A stretch of DNA of 64,000 nt, from positions 18,555 through 82,554 of the forward strand of contig JARLJS010000006.1 in assembly GCA_031291075.1 (NCBI GenBank), written 5' to 3'. The stretch comes from Nevskia sp. (GTDB lineage Bacteria > Pseudomonadota > Gammaproteobacteria > Nevskiales > Nevskiaceae). Both the position numbers and the translations under genes were made by a program. The notes below the pieces were generated by a model that was not told the DNA's origin, ran no database searches, and worked only from the letters and a program-made list of their open reading frames with translations. The stretch's first letter is position 1. Each line of letters opens with the position of its first letter. This document shows positions 1 through 7,642 of this stretch, in pieces.

Positions 1-831
1 CTTCGGCAGCTTGAGCTGCGCATCGTCGAGGACCAGGAAGGCGACATGCTGCAGGACCGCGCCGGCGAGCTCGACCCGGTCGGCCACGCCGATGCGGGCG
101 GCGATCAGGTCCTTGGTCCAGCTGCCGATGGTTCCGCTCTCCTGGAGCATGCGCAGCTTCAGGTCACGCGCGGTCGAGGCGGAGAGCACGGAGAGGTTGG
201 CGCCGCTGTCCATCACCGCATCCAGCGACGTGCCGTTGATGGTCGCCGGCGCCTGGATGAGGCCAACCGTGTTCCGCGAGGTGGCGACCCGCAGCCGGTT
301 CCGGCTGAGCACGGTCTGAAGCGGAGCAAGCGCCAGGGGAGCGGCGATGCTGGCCAGGGCTTTGATGCCCTGTGCGTCGTGGATCGGATCGCTGCCCGCG
401 GGGAGCGCAAGCCACTGCCGGGCGGCGTTGGCCGCGCCCTGGTAGTCCCCGGCGGCGAATTCGGCGTCGGCGGCGATCGCGGCGGCCATCGCTTGCACGG
501 CCGGGTCCTTGCTGTGTGCGAGGGCGTCGTCGTCAAGCGCTGCCCGTACGGCGCCGATGTCGAGTTGCGAAGCGGCCAGGCGCGCGCGCATCAGCGCGGA
601 CGCGGCCGGGTCCTTCGATGTCTGCAGGGCGGAGCGCAGGGGTGCGACTTCGCCACGCTCGGCCATCTGGAGCAGCCGGCCCGGATTCTCGCCTGCGTCG
701 GCAACAGCCCGAGGCGGCAGAACGCCGATCGACGAGCCCAGTAGAAGCGCCAGCGTGAAGGCCGTGGCGAGCGCGGCCGGCTCCCTCGCCAGTTTGGAAG
801 GACTTGATGTAGAATGATGATTAGTTATCAC
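1..831 (-). CDS. Retropepsin-like aspartic protease, partial (C-terminus beyond window)
   Basis: The reading frame is open from a GTG at 831 to the window edge (277 residues seen). The N-terminus has a hydrophobic stretch (about residues 20-35, signal or anchor), followed by an alanine-rich helical region that looks like a degenerate TPR. A beta-rich domain then carries the motif DSGANLSVLSAS, the D-S/T-G active-site signature of single-domain (clan AA, retropepsin-like) aspartic proteases. It is read divergently from the DUF2975 gene across an AT-rich 35-bp gap. No Shine-Dalgarno is visible before the GTG, so the start is uncertain. The periplasmic location is inferred from the N-terminal hydrophobic segment. 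Confidence 0.7.
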   Translation of the reverse strand, partial: MITNHHSTSSPSKLAREPAALATAFTLALLLGSSIGVLPPRAVADAGENPGRLLQMAERGEVAPLRSALQTSKDPAASALMRARLAASQLDIGAVRAALDDDALAHSKDPAVQAMAAAIAADAEFAAGDYQGAANAARQWLALPAGSDPIHDAQGIKALASIAAPLALAPLQTVLSRNRLRVATSRNTVGLIQAPATINGTSLDAVMDSGANLSVLSASTARDLKLRMLQESGTIGSWTKDLIAARIGVADRVELAGAVLQHVAFLVLDDAQLKLPK

Positions 832-866
832 AATATATGTATTAATTTCTGTTTTACAGAATATAA
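832..866. promoter_or_regulatory. AT-rich divergent intergenic region
   Basis: This 35-bp gap between two divergently read genes is strikingly AT-rich against its surroundings, as are the flanking bases from about 808. It is the only place where promoters for both the protease-like gene and the DUF2975/HTH operon could lie. No clear -35/-10 pair or operator was identified. Confidence 0.35.
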
Positions 867-1382
867 ATGAGCCCAATCCCGACTGCAACCGCCTTGCGTG
901 GTCCGGCGCGGCGCCTGCGCTTCGTTGCCGCGGCGGGGGCATTGATCATCCTGCTCCTGCCGTTTCTCGCCACGTTCGTCCCGAACCTGCCGGCTTTGGG
1001 GGTATTCGTTCGACTGGATGCGGATGGGCTGCCACGGGCCGCGGCCGCAACCGTTGCCATGGCAAGCGGGATTCTTCTGGCTGGTGCGCTTTGGGAGTTA
1101 TGCCGGATGCTGAGCCGCGTGGAGGAAGGACAGGCTTTCGCGCCTGTCACCACCCGGCACTTCAAGCGATTCGCCGCGCTGCTGATGGTTTCGGCATTGG
1201 CCAACGTCATCCTGCCCAATGCCATCAGGTTCTGGGTCGGCCGTGCCGCGCAGGGCTCGATCGAGTTGACGGCGGGCGCCAAGGATCTGCTGTTTCTGTT
1301 TCTGACCGTCGTGCTGGTCTTCGTGGCGGGGCTGCTGGAGCAGGCGGCCCGCTTCGAAGAAGACAGCCGCTCGATCGTCTGA
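867..1382 (+). CDS. DUF2975 family membrane protein
   Basis: This 171-residue protein has four predicted membrane segments (about residues 20-42, 60-82, 102-124 and 138-160). It matches the layout of DUF2975 proteins: small four-helix membrane proteins nearly always encoded just before a small YozG-type Cro/CI DNA-binding protein, as here (stop at 1382, next start at 1390). The biochemical role of the family is not established; the conserved pairing suggests a membrane partner that regulates or senses for the HTH protein. Confidence 0.8.
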   Translation: MSPIPTATALRGPARRLRFVAAAGALIILLLPFLATFVPNLPALGVFVRLDADGLPRAAAATVAMASGILLAGALWELCRMLSRVEEGQAFAPVTTRHFKRFAALLMVSALANVILPNAIRFWVGRAAQGSIELTAGAKDLLFLFLTVVLVFVAGLLEQAARFEEDSRSIV

Positions 1383-1389
1383 GGCCGGC

Positions 1390-1632
1390 ATGCCCATCGT
1401 CGTCCGGCTTGACGTAATGCTCGCCATGCGCAAGGTGCGCTCCAAGGACCTGGCCGCACACGTGGGGATCACGGAGTCCAACCTGTCCCTTTTGAAGGCC
1501 GGCCATGTCCGCGGCGTGCGCTTCGAGACGCTGGCCAGGATCTGCGAATACCTGGAGTGCCAGCCGGGAGACTTGCTTGCCTATGTGCCGGATGGCGAGG
1601 AATCCGGCGCGGGGACTCGGGATGCTCGATGA
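1390..1632 (+). CDS. YozG-type Cro/CI helix-turn-helix regulator
   Basis: This 80-residue protein is almost entirely one Cro/CI-type HTH domain: the segment from about residue 19 to 50 (KDLAAHVGITESNLSLL) is the helix-turn-helix, followed by the typical ending RICEYLECQPGDLLAY. It lies 7 bp behind the DUF2975 gene, in the usual order for this pair. It probably binds DNA as a dimer and may regulate the pair itself; targets are unknown. Confidence 0.85.
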   Translation: MPIVVRLDVMLAMRKVRSKDLAAHVGITESNLSLLKAGHVRGVRFETLARICEYLECQPGDLLAYVPDGEESGAGTRDAR

Positions 1633-1682
1633 CGGCTGGTGTTGCGACCGGTCACGTGTGCTCGGTGTGGATCAAAGACGCC

Positions 1683-1716
1683 GGGATTCCACTCCGTTCC
1701 ATCCCAGCCTGCAAAC
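1683..1716 (+). repeat. Interspersed palindromic repeat (GGGATTCC family), copy 1
   Basis: GGGATTCCACTCCGTTCC followed by ATCCCAGCCT and CAAACTG is repeated almost exactly at 2297-2332. The GGGATTCC and ATCCCAGC arms make it a short hairpin element. It lies between the HTH gene and the next small secreted-protein gene. Confidence 0.7.
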
Positions 1717-1801
1717 TGAGCTGAAATCCGCCTAAGCGGTAGTCGGCAATGGCGGCTTCCGGGTAGTGCAGTGACGTAACCTGTGAGAAGGCGTGCCAGT
1801 C

Positions 1802-2161
1802 ATGAACAAACGTCGTCGCGCTGACATTCTGTGCTGCGCGCTCTTGCTTTGCGCTACTGCGAGTGCTGGTGGACACGGCCTTACCAGCGAGCAAGGCTGC
1901 AATCGTCTAAAGGCGGTGATCGCTCGCCAACGTTCTGCGCCTCATGGCGCGGCGGAATATCGTTGTGACCTTGATCCGACGGAGGGAGCCAGCCGCTACT
2001 ATGTTTTTGCTCTCCGCTCAAATTTTCCCGCCCCGCCAGGAGCTGGTCCGGACTGGGTTGGCAGCGCCCTGGTTGATTGGTTTGCCGTATCCAAGAGTTC
2101 CGGGGAAATCTCTGAGTGGGACGTAGGTGAAGAAGCAATAGGAAAAAAGGTTGGCCGCTAG
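1802..2161 (+). CDS. Small secreted protein of unknown function
   Basis: The product (119 residues) starts with a clear signal peptide (MNKRRR, then a hydrophobic core to about residue 23, ending near ATASAG). The mature part has two cysteines and ends with a lysine-rich tail. I chose the ATG at 1802 because GAGAAG lies 11 bases upstream; a GTG at 1793 is too close to it. Base composition is lower in GC than its neighbours, and it sits between two copies of a short palindromic repeat, as is common for recently acquired orphan genes. No family is recognised. Confidence 0.6.
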   Translation: MNKRRRADILCCALLLCATASAGGHGLTSEQGCNRLKAVIARQRSAPHGAAEYRCDLDPTEGASRYYVFALRSNFPAPPGAGPDWVGSALVDWFAVSKSSGEISEWDVGEEAIGKKVGR

Positions 2162-2493
2162 TGAGCTACGCTTGCTGCACAAGGACGGGACGCCGTATTG
2201 AATCCGGCCTTGTCGCTGCTGAACGGTTGCCATCGCTCGGTAGGCTGGGATGAAGCGTAGCGAATCCCAGCGCTTTGCCAGTCGATCAACGACGCTGGGA
2301 TTCCACTCCGTTCCATCCCAGCCTACAAACTGGGCACCATCTAAAATCCGTGGCGTACCTGCGATTGCTGCTGTGTTCGATCGAAGACAACGTTCATAAC
2401 AAGAGCGCCAGCGAGCTGCACTCGCAAGCCGGCGTGACGAACCCCGCAAGCGGGAGAGGGGAACAGCATTCATGCATCTAAGCTGGAGATGCT
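2162..2493. other. Gene-free stretch with palindromic repeats
   Basis: It holds an inverted element at 2241-2272 (TAGGCTGGGATG ... CGAATCCCAGCG) and directly after it, at 2297-2332, a second copy of the repeat seen at 1683. The end (2440-2465) carries a CGCAAGCGGGAGAGGG half-repeat of the family found at many other intergenic sites here. No convincing gene is present; the short open frames are repeat sequence. Confidence 0.6.
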
Positions 2494-3192
2494 CTACACG
2501 ATCAGCGCGGGCAGCTGGCGGAAGTCGTCGATGATCGCGTCCGGATGGCTGCGGGCGATGGGCTCGCCTTCGTTGTAGCCGTAGCTCACGGTGACCACCG
2601 GCATGCCGGCGGCGCGGGCTGCCGCCACGTCGGTGCGGGAGTCGCCCACCAGCAGGCAGCCGGCGGCGGAGGTGTCGAGTTGGTGTGCGAGGTTGAGCAG
2701 CGGGGCGGGATCGGGCTTGCGGGTGGGGAAGTCGTCGCCCGCGGCGACGGCTTCGAACAGCGCGGCGATGTCCAGGCGCTGCAGCAGGGGCAGCGTGAAC
2801 CGGCGTGGCTTGTTGGTGCACACCGCCAGGCGCAGGCCGCAGTGCGCGAGCTGCGGCAGGGTGTCGCGCACGCCGGGGTAGAGCGTGGTGCGCACGGCGA
2901 ACTCGCGGCCGTAGTGGTCCACGAACAGGGCCTCGGCGCGCTCGACGGGGACAGCCATCTCCAGGCCGGCGTGGCACAGGGCGCGCTCGATCAGGACTTT
3001 CATGCCCAGGCCCAGCCAAGTCCGCACGCGGGCTTCGCCGGCGGCCGCCGCACCGAGATCCGCCAGGGTGCGGTCGACGGCCACGGCGATGTCGGCGGCG
3101 GTGTCGGCGAGGGTGCCGTCGAGGTCGAAGATCAGGGCGCGGCAGGCGAAGGGCGCGGACGGCGGAGGTGATGTTGTGGAAAGGGACGGCAT
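2494..3192 (-). CDS. gph: Phosphoglycolate phosphatase (HAD superfamily)
   Basis: The 232-residue product is a type IA HAD hydrolase. Motif I is DLDGTLADT (about residues 23-31, nucleophile and acid/base aspartates). A helical cap follows with the family signature GLGMKVLIERAL. Motif II is CTNKP, motif III is the lysine in TRKPDPAPL, and motif IV is VGDSRTDVAAARAAG. The cap and motif spacing match Gph, which removes 2-phosphoglycolate formed during DNA repair. It is read alone on the minus strand. A related sugar-phosphate phosphatase activity cannot be excluded. Confidence 0.88.
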   Translation of the reverse strand: MPSLSTTSPPPSAPFACRALIFDLDGTLADTAADIAVAVDRTLADLGAAAAGEARVRTWLGLGMKVLIERALCHAGLEMAVPVERAEALFVDHYGREFAVRTTLYPGVRDTLPQLAHCGLRLAVCTNKPRRFTLPLLQRLDIAALFEAVAAGDDFPTRKPDPAPLLNLAHQLDTSAAGCLLVGDSRTDVAAARAAGMPVVTVSYGYNEGEPIARSHPDAIIDDFRQLPALIV

Positions 3193-3327
3193 GGGGATGG
3201 CGAGCGAAGGTCGATCCGCACCTTAGCAAAGCGGACGGCATCCCGCGAAATCCGGCTTCCGAAAACAGCCAGACATTTGTCTGAGTCCGCCGGATAGTAG
3301 CGGCGGAATCCATCAAGGCAGATTGAC

Positions 3328-4086
3328 ATGCACGTGACCACCGAGCCGGCGATCTTCTACCTGGGCACGCCGGTTGTACTCGTCAGCACGCAGAATCCCG
3401 ACGGCAGCACCAATATCGCGCCGATGTCGTCGGCGTGGTGGCTGGGCTGGAGCTGCATGTTGGGACTGGACGCGAGTTCGCGCACCACCGAGAACCTGCG
3501 GCGCACGCGCGAGTGCGTGCTCAATCTGCCCGCGGCGGATGCCGCCGCGCTGGTGGACCGGCTGGCGCTGCTCACGGGGAGCGATCCGGTGCCGCTGCAC
3601 AAGGTGATGCTGGGCTACCGGTATTCGGCGGACAAGTTAGCGGAGTCAGGCTTCACGCCGATGGCGTCGTGCGAGGTGAAGCCGGCGCGTATCGCCGAAT
3701 GCCCGATCCAGCTGGAGGCGCGCGTGGTGAGCGTAAGGCCGTTGGCGAAGGATGATCCGCGCATGGGCGTTCCCGCCTGCGCCATCGAGGTCCGCATCGT
3801 GCGGGCGCACGTGGAGGAGGCGCTGCTCGACCGGCCGGGCGGCCGCAGGATCGATCCGGACAAGTGGAAGCCGCTGATCATGAGCTTCCGCCGACTCTAC
3901 GCGATCGGCGAGGAGGTGGGGCTGTCGCGGCTGGCGCAGGGGCCGGAGGCGAAGTACGCGCCGTGGCGGTCGCGGGGGCCGAACCGGCTGATCGGGATGG
4001 TCTATCGCCGGTGGGCGCAGCGTAAGTATGCGGACCGCAGCGATGCGGAGACCGTCGAGGGGCTGGAGGACCTGGTCGGGGAGTGA
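3328..4086 (+). CDS. Flavin reductase-like (FMN-binding split barrel) protein
   Basis: This 252-residue protein fits the flavin reductase-like split-barrel family: an N-terminal strand pair (FYLGTPVVLVSTQNPDGSTNIAPMSS), the FMN-contact region AWWLGWSCMLGLDASSRTTENLRR, and a C-terminal dimer region. Members reduce FMN or use bound FMN to reduce small molecules; the substrate is not predictable. It is read divergently from gph across about 135 bp. It may be cytoplasmic, as no signal peptide is present. The C-terminal 40 residues are basic and specific to this subgroup. Confidence 0.8.
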   Translation: MHVTTEPAIFYLGTPVVLVSTQNPDGSTNIAPMSSAWWLGWSCMLGLDASSRTTENLRRTRECVLNLPAADAAALVDRLALLTGSDPVPLHKVMLGYRYSADKLAESGFTPMASCEVKPARIAECPIQLEARVVSVRPLAKDDPRMGVPACAIEVRIVRAHVEEALLDRPGGRRIDPDKWKPLIMSFRRLYAIGEEVGLSRLAQGPEAKYAPWRSRGPNRLIGMVYRRWAQRKYADRSDAETVEGLEDLVGE

Positions 4087-4207
4087 TCGCGCGCTACGTC
4101 TGCCCGGCCGAAGCGCGATTCGCGGACGACCTGGCAGACCTGCAGCGTGTATTCGGCATAGAACGAGCGCCGGCCCTGCTTTGCCCATGCTGCGGTACGG
4201 TTTGGTC

Positions 4208-4633
4208 TTACTGCCCGACATTTTCGAATAGCTCCTTGAGCTCCTTCGTTCGCGCTTCGGTCATGTCGGCTTCGCACACGGAGGAGTACGCCGACTTCCA
4301 CATGCGGACTCCGCCACTGACTTCTCCGACGAGTGCGCATTGGTCATCGCGATACTTGATCCATGTACGCTGAGCGGCGATCAGTGTCCGCCGAGGGTAG
4401 TTGTCAGGTTCATCCTTGGGCAAGTTCTTCAAAATCCGTTGGTAGGTGGCATTGAGTTGCTTGTCCGCCTCCGACCGTCTCTCATTCGCGGCGAGGCCAG
4501 TATTCATCGCGCTGCCAGGCGGCCAGTCCTCCGGTTTGTCTTGGGAAAATCCGAGAATTGGAACAGCTAGTAGGACGCAGGCTATGAAGCGCACTCTTCC
4601 CCTTTTCGGTAGTGTGACAACGCCCGGTTTCAC
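4208..4633 (-). CDS. LprI-like (DUF1311) secreted protein
   Basis: The product has an N-terminal signal peptide (about residues 14-30) and then the DUF1311/LprI pattern: ANERRSEADKQLNATYQRIL, followed by RTLIAAQRTWIKYRDDQCALVGE and a C-terminal cysteine in SSVCEADMTEARTKEL. Proteins of this family are small, helical and periplasmic, with a disulphide between the two cysteines. LprI of Mycobacterium inhibits lysozyme, but that role cannot be assumed here. The gene has lower GC than its neighbours. Confidence 0.75.
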   Translation of the reverse strand: MKPGVVTLPKRGRVRFIACVLLAVPILGFSQDKPEDWPPGSAMNTGLAANERRSEADKQLNATYQRILKNLPKDEPDNYPRRTLIAAQRTWIKYRDDQCALVGEVSGGVRMWKSAYSSVCEADMTEARTKELKELFENVGQ

Positions 4634-4661
4634 GCGCGCCGATCGAGCGCGGCGAGTGCTT

Positions 4662-4958
4662 TCATGCAGCCTTCAGAGCCCGCAGGACCGCCTTCGGCTC
4701 GCGCTCGATGATTCTGAGCAGGGTCTTGGCGGCGCCGGTCGGGGCGCGTTGGCCCTGCTCCCATTTGCGCAGGGTGGATGCGCTGACGCCGAAGGCGTCG
4801 GCGAACTGGTCCTGCGACAGCCCGAGCTGCTTGCGGGCCTTCTGGATGGTGTCGGGCCTGACCGCGATCTTGCGGGTGCGGGTCCCGCTCTCCCCGCCGC
4901 GGGCGTGGGCGAGCGCCTCCGCCATCGACTGTAGGAGTTCGTCTCCAAGCTTGCTCAT
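4662..4958 (-). CDS. HTH antitoxin-like protein (NadS/HigA type)
   Basis: The 98-residue product has a basic linker (TRTRKIAVRPDTIQKARK) and a C-terminal Cro/CI HTH (LSQDQFADAFGVSASTLRKWEQG), ending in the typical TGAAKTLLRIIEREPKAVL. This layout is that of NadS-like antitoxins normally paired with a RelE/HigB-type toxin. The ATG at 4958 has GGGGAAA about 5 bases upstream. No toxin gene is visible on either side: the only frame overlapping its start encodes a short MAVSFAAAIKATGKRK-type tail. It may be an orphaned antitoxin or a stand-alone autoregulator. Confidence 0.7.
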   Translation of the reverse strand: MSKLGDELLQSMAEALAHARGGESGTRTRKIAVRPDTIQKARKQLGLSQDQFADAFGVSASTLRKWEQGQRAPTGAAKTLLRIIEREPKAVLRALKAA

Positions 4959-5016
4959 TTGCGTTTCCCCGTTGCCTTGATCGCGGCCGCGAAGGATACC
5001 GCCATCTTGTGCACTG

Positions 5017-5031
5017 TAGCCCATTGGGTTA
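5017..5031 (-). promoter_or_regulatory. Candidate operator/-10 of the HTH antitoxin-like gene
   Basis: TAGCCCATTGGGTTA is an inverted repeat with one mismatched pair. It overlaps a possible minus-strand -10 (TATAAC, 5028-5033) about 60 bases upstream of the HTH gene start. HTH antitoxins usually repress their own promoter through such palindromes. No good -35 is seen. Confidence 0.35.
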
Positions 5032-5222
5032 TAGAGCGCCATGCGGTGGTTTGGTGAGTTGCAGGGTGGGCAAAGGCCGCGGGCCTTGCCCACGCGGATG
5101 CGCACGGTGGGCACGTACGGGGCTTGGGCTTCGCATTGCGGCCTCCGGCGGCGCCCTGTGCGCCATTCCCGTTAGCGGGTAGCATGAATCCGCGGCCTTC
5201 CGGCCGCAGGCCGAGGATACCC

Positions 5223-6524
5223 ATGCCCGACGTGATCGCCAGCTCGGTGGTGTCGTTGGTGGCGCTGGGGATGGCGGCGGCGTTCTACGGGGCGGACCGG
5301 GAGTCGCCCATCAGCCGGGTGCTGGCGCTGGGGCTGGCGGCGATGGGGGTTTCCTATGGCCTCGGCGTGCCGGTTGCGGACATGGAGCAGCAGCTGGGGC
5401 GCGGCTTTTACCTGACCGGGCTGCTGGGGCTGGTGGAGGCGGTGTCGCTGGTCGCCTTCACGGAGTGGCTGGTGCGGGTGCGCCACACGGTGCCGGCGGG
5501 CGATCTGGACACGCGCCTGGGCGATACCACGCTGCGGCTGGTGCAGGGCCTGTCGGTGCTGTACGGGCTGCTGGGGCTGCTGCTGCCAGGGGTGAAGCAG
5601 CGCGATTTCTACAACGGCCTGGAGAACGCGGATGCGCTGACGCGGCCGGGCTTCTGGCTGTTCGCGGTGACGCCGATCGGAGTGCTGGCGGGCTGCGCGC
5701 TGGGGCTGGGGCTGCTGCTGCGGCGGCGGCTGGACAAGGCGGAGCGGATGCGGGTGCTGGGGGCGCTGCTGGCAGGGCCGTTCCTGATGGCGGGGATGGT
5801 GCTGCCGCTGTCGGCGGGCAGCGTGGCGATCGCGCTGGGGGAGATGATCTTCCTGGTGGGCGCGGTGAAGTACCACGTGCTGCAGGGCCGGCGCGGCGAG
5901 TTCATGGCGCGTTTCCTGTCGCCGCAGGTGGCGCAGCTGGTGCGGCAGCAGGGCCTGGACAGCGCCATCGAGCAGCGGCAGTTGGAGATCAGCGTGGTGT
6001 GCTGCGACCTGCGCGGCTTCACCGCGTACGCGCAGGGGCATCCCTCGCGCCAGGTGATCGAGCTGCTGCGGGAGTACTACGACCTGGCGGGCGAGGCGGC
6101 GGCGGAGTTCGGCGCGACGATCAAGGATTTCGCCGGCGACGGCGTGCTGCTGCTGGTGGGCGCGCCGATCGAGCAGGCCGATCATGCCGCGCGCAGCCTG
6201 GAACTGGCGCGGCGCCTGCGCGAAGCGGCGGGCGCGCTGGCCCGGCGCTGGAGCGACGCGCGCGGGCGCATCGGTGTGGGCGTGGGCGTGGCCAGCGGGG
6301 TGGTGACGGTGGGCGTGATCAATTCCACCTCGCGGCTGGAGTACGCCGCGGTGGGCGCGGCGGTGAACCTGGCCTCGCGGCTGTGCGAGATGGCGCAGGA
6401 CGGCGAGATCCTGGCCGACGAGCACACCATCCGGCTGGCGGCGGCGACCGATTTCAGGCGCAACGAGCCGGTAGCGGTGCACGGGTTCGCGGCGCCGGTG
6501 GAGTTGTTTGCGAGCAGGGCGTGA
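5223..6524 (+). CDS. Membrane-anchored adenylate/guanylate cyclase
   Basis: The N-terminal half holds about six hydrophobic segments (residues 5-230). The C-terminal part is a class III nucleotide cyclase domain: VVCCDLRGFTAYAQ with the first metal aspartate, IKDFAGDGVLLLVGAP with the second, GVGVASGVVTVGVIN, and RLEYAAVGAAVNLASRLCEMA. It makes cAMP or cGMP at the inner membrane. The domain order is that of the six-helix CyaB-like cyclases. I chose the ATG at 5223 (GAGGATACCC upstream); 5184 is a possible earlier start. The next small gene follows after 3 bp but has a very different base composition. Confidence 0.88.
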   Translation: MPDVIASSVVSLVALGMAAAFYGADRESPISRVLALGLAAMGVSYGLGVPVADMEQQLGRGFYLTGLLGLVEAVSLVAFTEWLVRVRHTVPAGDLDTRLGDTTLRLVQGLSVLYGLLGLLLPGVKQRDFYNGLENADALTRPGFWLFAVTPIGVLAGCALGLGLLLRRRLDKAERMRVLGALLAGPFLMAGMVLPLSAGSVAIALGEMIFLVGAVKYHVLQGRRGEFMARFLSPQVAQLVRQQGLDSAIEQRQLEISVVCCDLRGFTAYAQGHPSRQVIELLREYYDLAGEAAAEFGATIKDFAGDGVLLLVGAPIEQADHAARSLELARRLREAAGALARRWSDARGRIGVGVGVASGVVTVGVINSTSRLEYAAVGAAVNLASRLCEMAQDGEILADEHTIRLAAATDFRRNEPVAVHGFAAPVELFASRA

Positions 6525-6527
6525 GGC

Positions 6528-6893
6528 ATGCCGCACTTCACGGAAAGTGAAATTTCAGCCTTGAATTCTCTCTCGCATAAGCCAGGAGAGCCGGCCTACT
6601 TTGATCCGCTTAGGTATTGTTTGCGGTGGCGTGATGAAGAGCCCCCGGACTTTCGCGGCCAAAGCTATAAGAGGCTTATTGATCTTGCGATTGCAAGATC
6701 ATTCATCCATAGGGGGCTCCCCAGGATCAAGTGGTGGGTAGTCGAGCCTACGACTCATTTTGTCGAGGTATGGGAAGAAGCATTGCATAGAGCCCCGGAT
6801 TGGCCGGGCTTTAGGCGTGTTGAGCTTTCGACGGAAGACTATTCGTTCTTTGTGAACCAGATAGCCAAGCCACTAAGTGAACACATCTTGTAG
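6528..6893 (+). CDS. Hypothetical protein, low GC
   Basis: This 121-residue protein is soluble and rich in aromatic residues (FDPLRYCLRWRDEEPPDFRG, IKWWVVEPTTHFVEVWEEAL). No signal peptide or known domain is recognised. It starts 3 bp after the cyclase stop but is clearly lower in GC, and a REP element begins at its stop codon. Such small orphan genes next to REPs are probably horizontally acquired. The start is supported only by spacing. Confidence 0.5.
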   Translation: MPHFTESEISALNSLSHKPGEPAYFDPLRYCLRWRDEEPPDFRGQSYKRLIDLAIARSFIHRGLPRIKWWVVEPTTHFVEVWEEALHRAPDWPGFRRVELSTEDYSFFVNQIAKPLSEHIL

Positions 6894-6966
6894 AGCGGAT
6901 TGGCGTCAGCGTGATCCGCCTTCCGCGATCGGCGGGTTACGCTCCTGCGGAGCTAACCCGCCCTAC
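6893..6966. repeat. REP/BIME copy (paired inverted units)
   Basis: Two REP units face each other: GAGCGGATTGGCGTCAGC ... CCGCCTTCCGC and CGGCGGGTTACGCTCC ... GGAGCTAACCCGCCCTAC. This paired form also occurs at 34600-34674. It belongs to the family associated with the RAYT transposase at 18.3 kb. Confidence 0.8.
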
Positions 6967-7095
6967 TTTTTGGGTTTCGCGGGCGGGGATTTTCTGGTGA
7001 ATTCGATGCGGCGTGCCGCGTGGGCACGCTACGCTTTGCCCACGCAGAAGACTGTGCTTGGTCAGGAACGATAGCAAAAGATCAAGGATTGGCTC

Positions 7096-7569
7096 ATGGA
7101 CGTTCAGATCGTCGTATTTCCCGAGACAAACGTTGCCGCGATTGAGCATTTCGGATCGCCCGCCCTTGAACACGATACTGTGCGGAAATTGATCGCTTGG
7201 AAGCTCGAGCAGCGCCTGCTGGATCCGGTAAAGTACCGCAGCTATGGCATTCATTATACCGACCCGCGCACTACGCGGCCGTCAGATCATCACGTGGACT
7301 TCTGTCTTTCCGTCGAGTCCGCAGTCGGTCCCAATCCTTTCGGTATCATCAACAAGGTAATTCCGCGAAACCGGTGTGCACTCGCCCGTGACATTGGCTC
7401 TCGCTATAACAACAAGGCTGCAGTCCACCTATATGAAACGTGGTTGCCGCAGAGCGGCGAACTGCCTGGCAATTTCCCAATCTTCTTCCACTACGTCAAC
7501 GTCGGACCACATGTTCGAGAAGAGGAAATGATTACCGATGTATACCTGCCCTTAAGGCAGTCGTCGTAG
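7096..7569 (+). CDS. GyrI-like / AraC-type effector-binding domain protein
   Basis: The 157-residue protein is a stand-alone effector-binding (GyrI-like, Bac_transf effector) domain: VVFPETNVAAIEHFGSPALEHDTVRKLIAW at the N-terminus, YGIHYTDPRTTRPSDHHVDFCLSV in the middle, and the C-terminal ending LYETWLPQSGELP, then FFHYVNVGP. This is the pattern of SbmC/GyrI and the ligand-binding part of Rob/AraC regulators (fragments quoted here are separate pieces of the protein). It has no DNA-binding domain. It probably binds a small hydrophobic ligand or a protein partner. GC is lower than in neighbours. Confidence 0.75.
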   Translation: MDVQIVVFPETNVAAIEHFGSPALEHDTVRKLIAWKLEQRLLDPVKYRSYGIHYTDPRTTRPSDHHVDFCLSVESAVGPNPFGIINKVIPRNRCALARDIGSRYNNKAAVHLYETWLPQSGELPGNFPIFFHYVNVGPHVREEEMITDVYLPLRQSS

Positions 7570-7642
7570 TGAATCCGTTCTCGTGCCGCGTGGCACGCTT
7601 CGCTTTGCCCGCCCTGCGAGAAGCTACGACAAGCTGCGGGAA

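Noticed and set aside
46..744. Plus-strand frame in the first 750 bases
   Set aside because: Its composition is Arg/Gly/Ala-rich shadow sequence. The minus strand carries a coherent protein with an aspartic protease motif.
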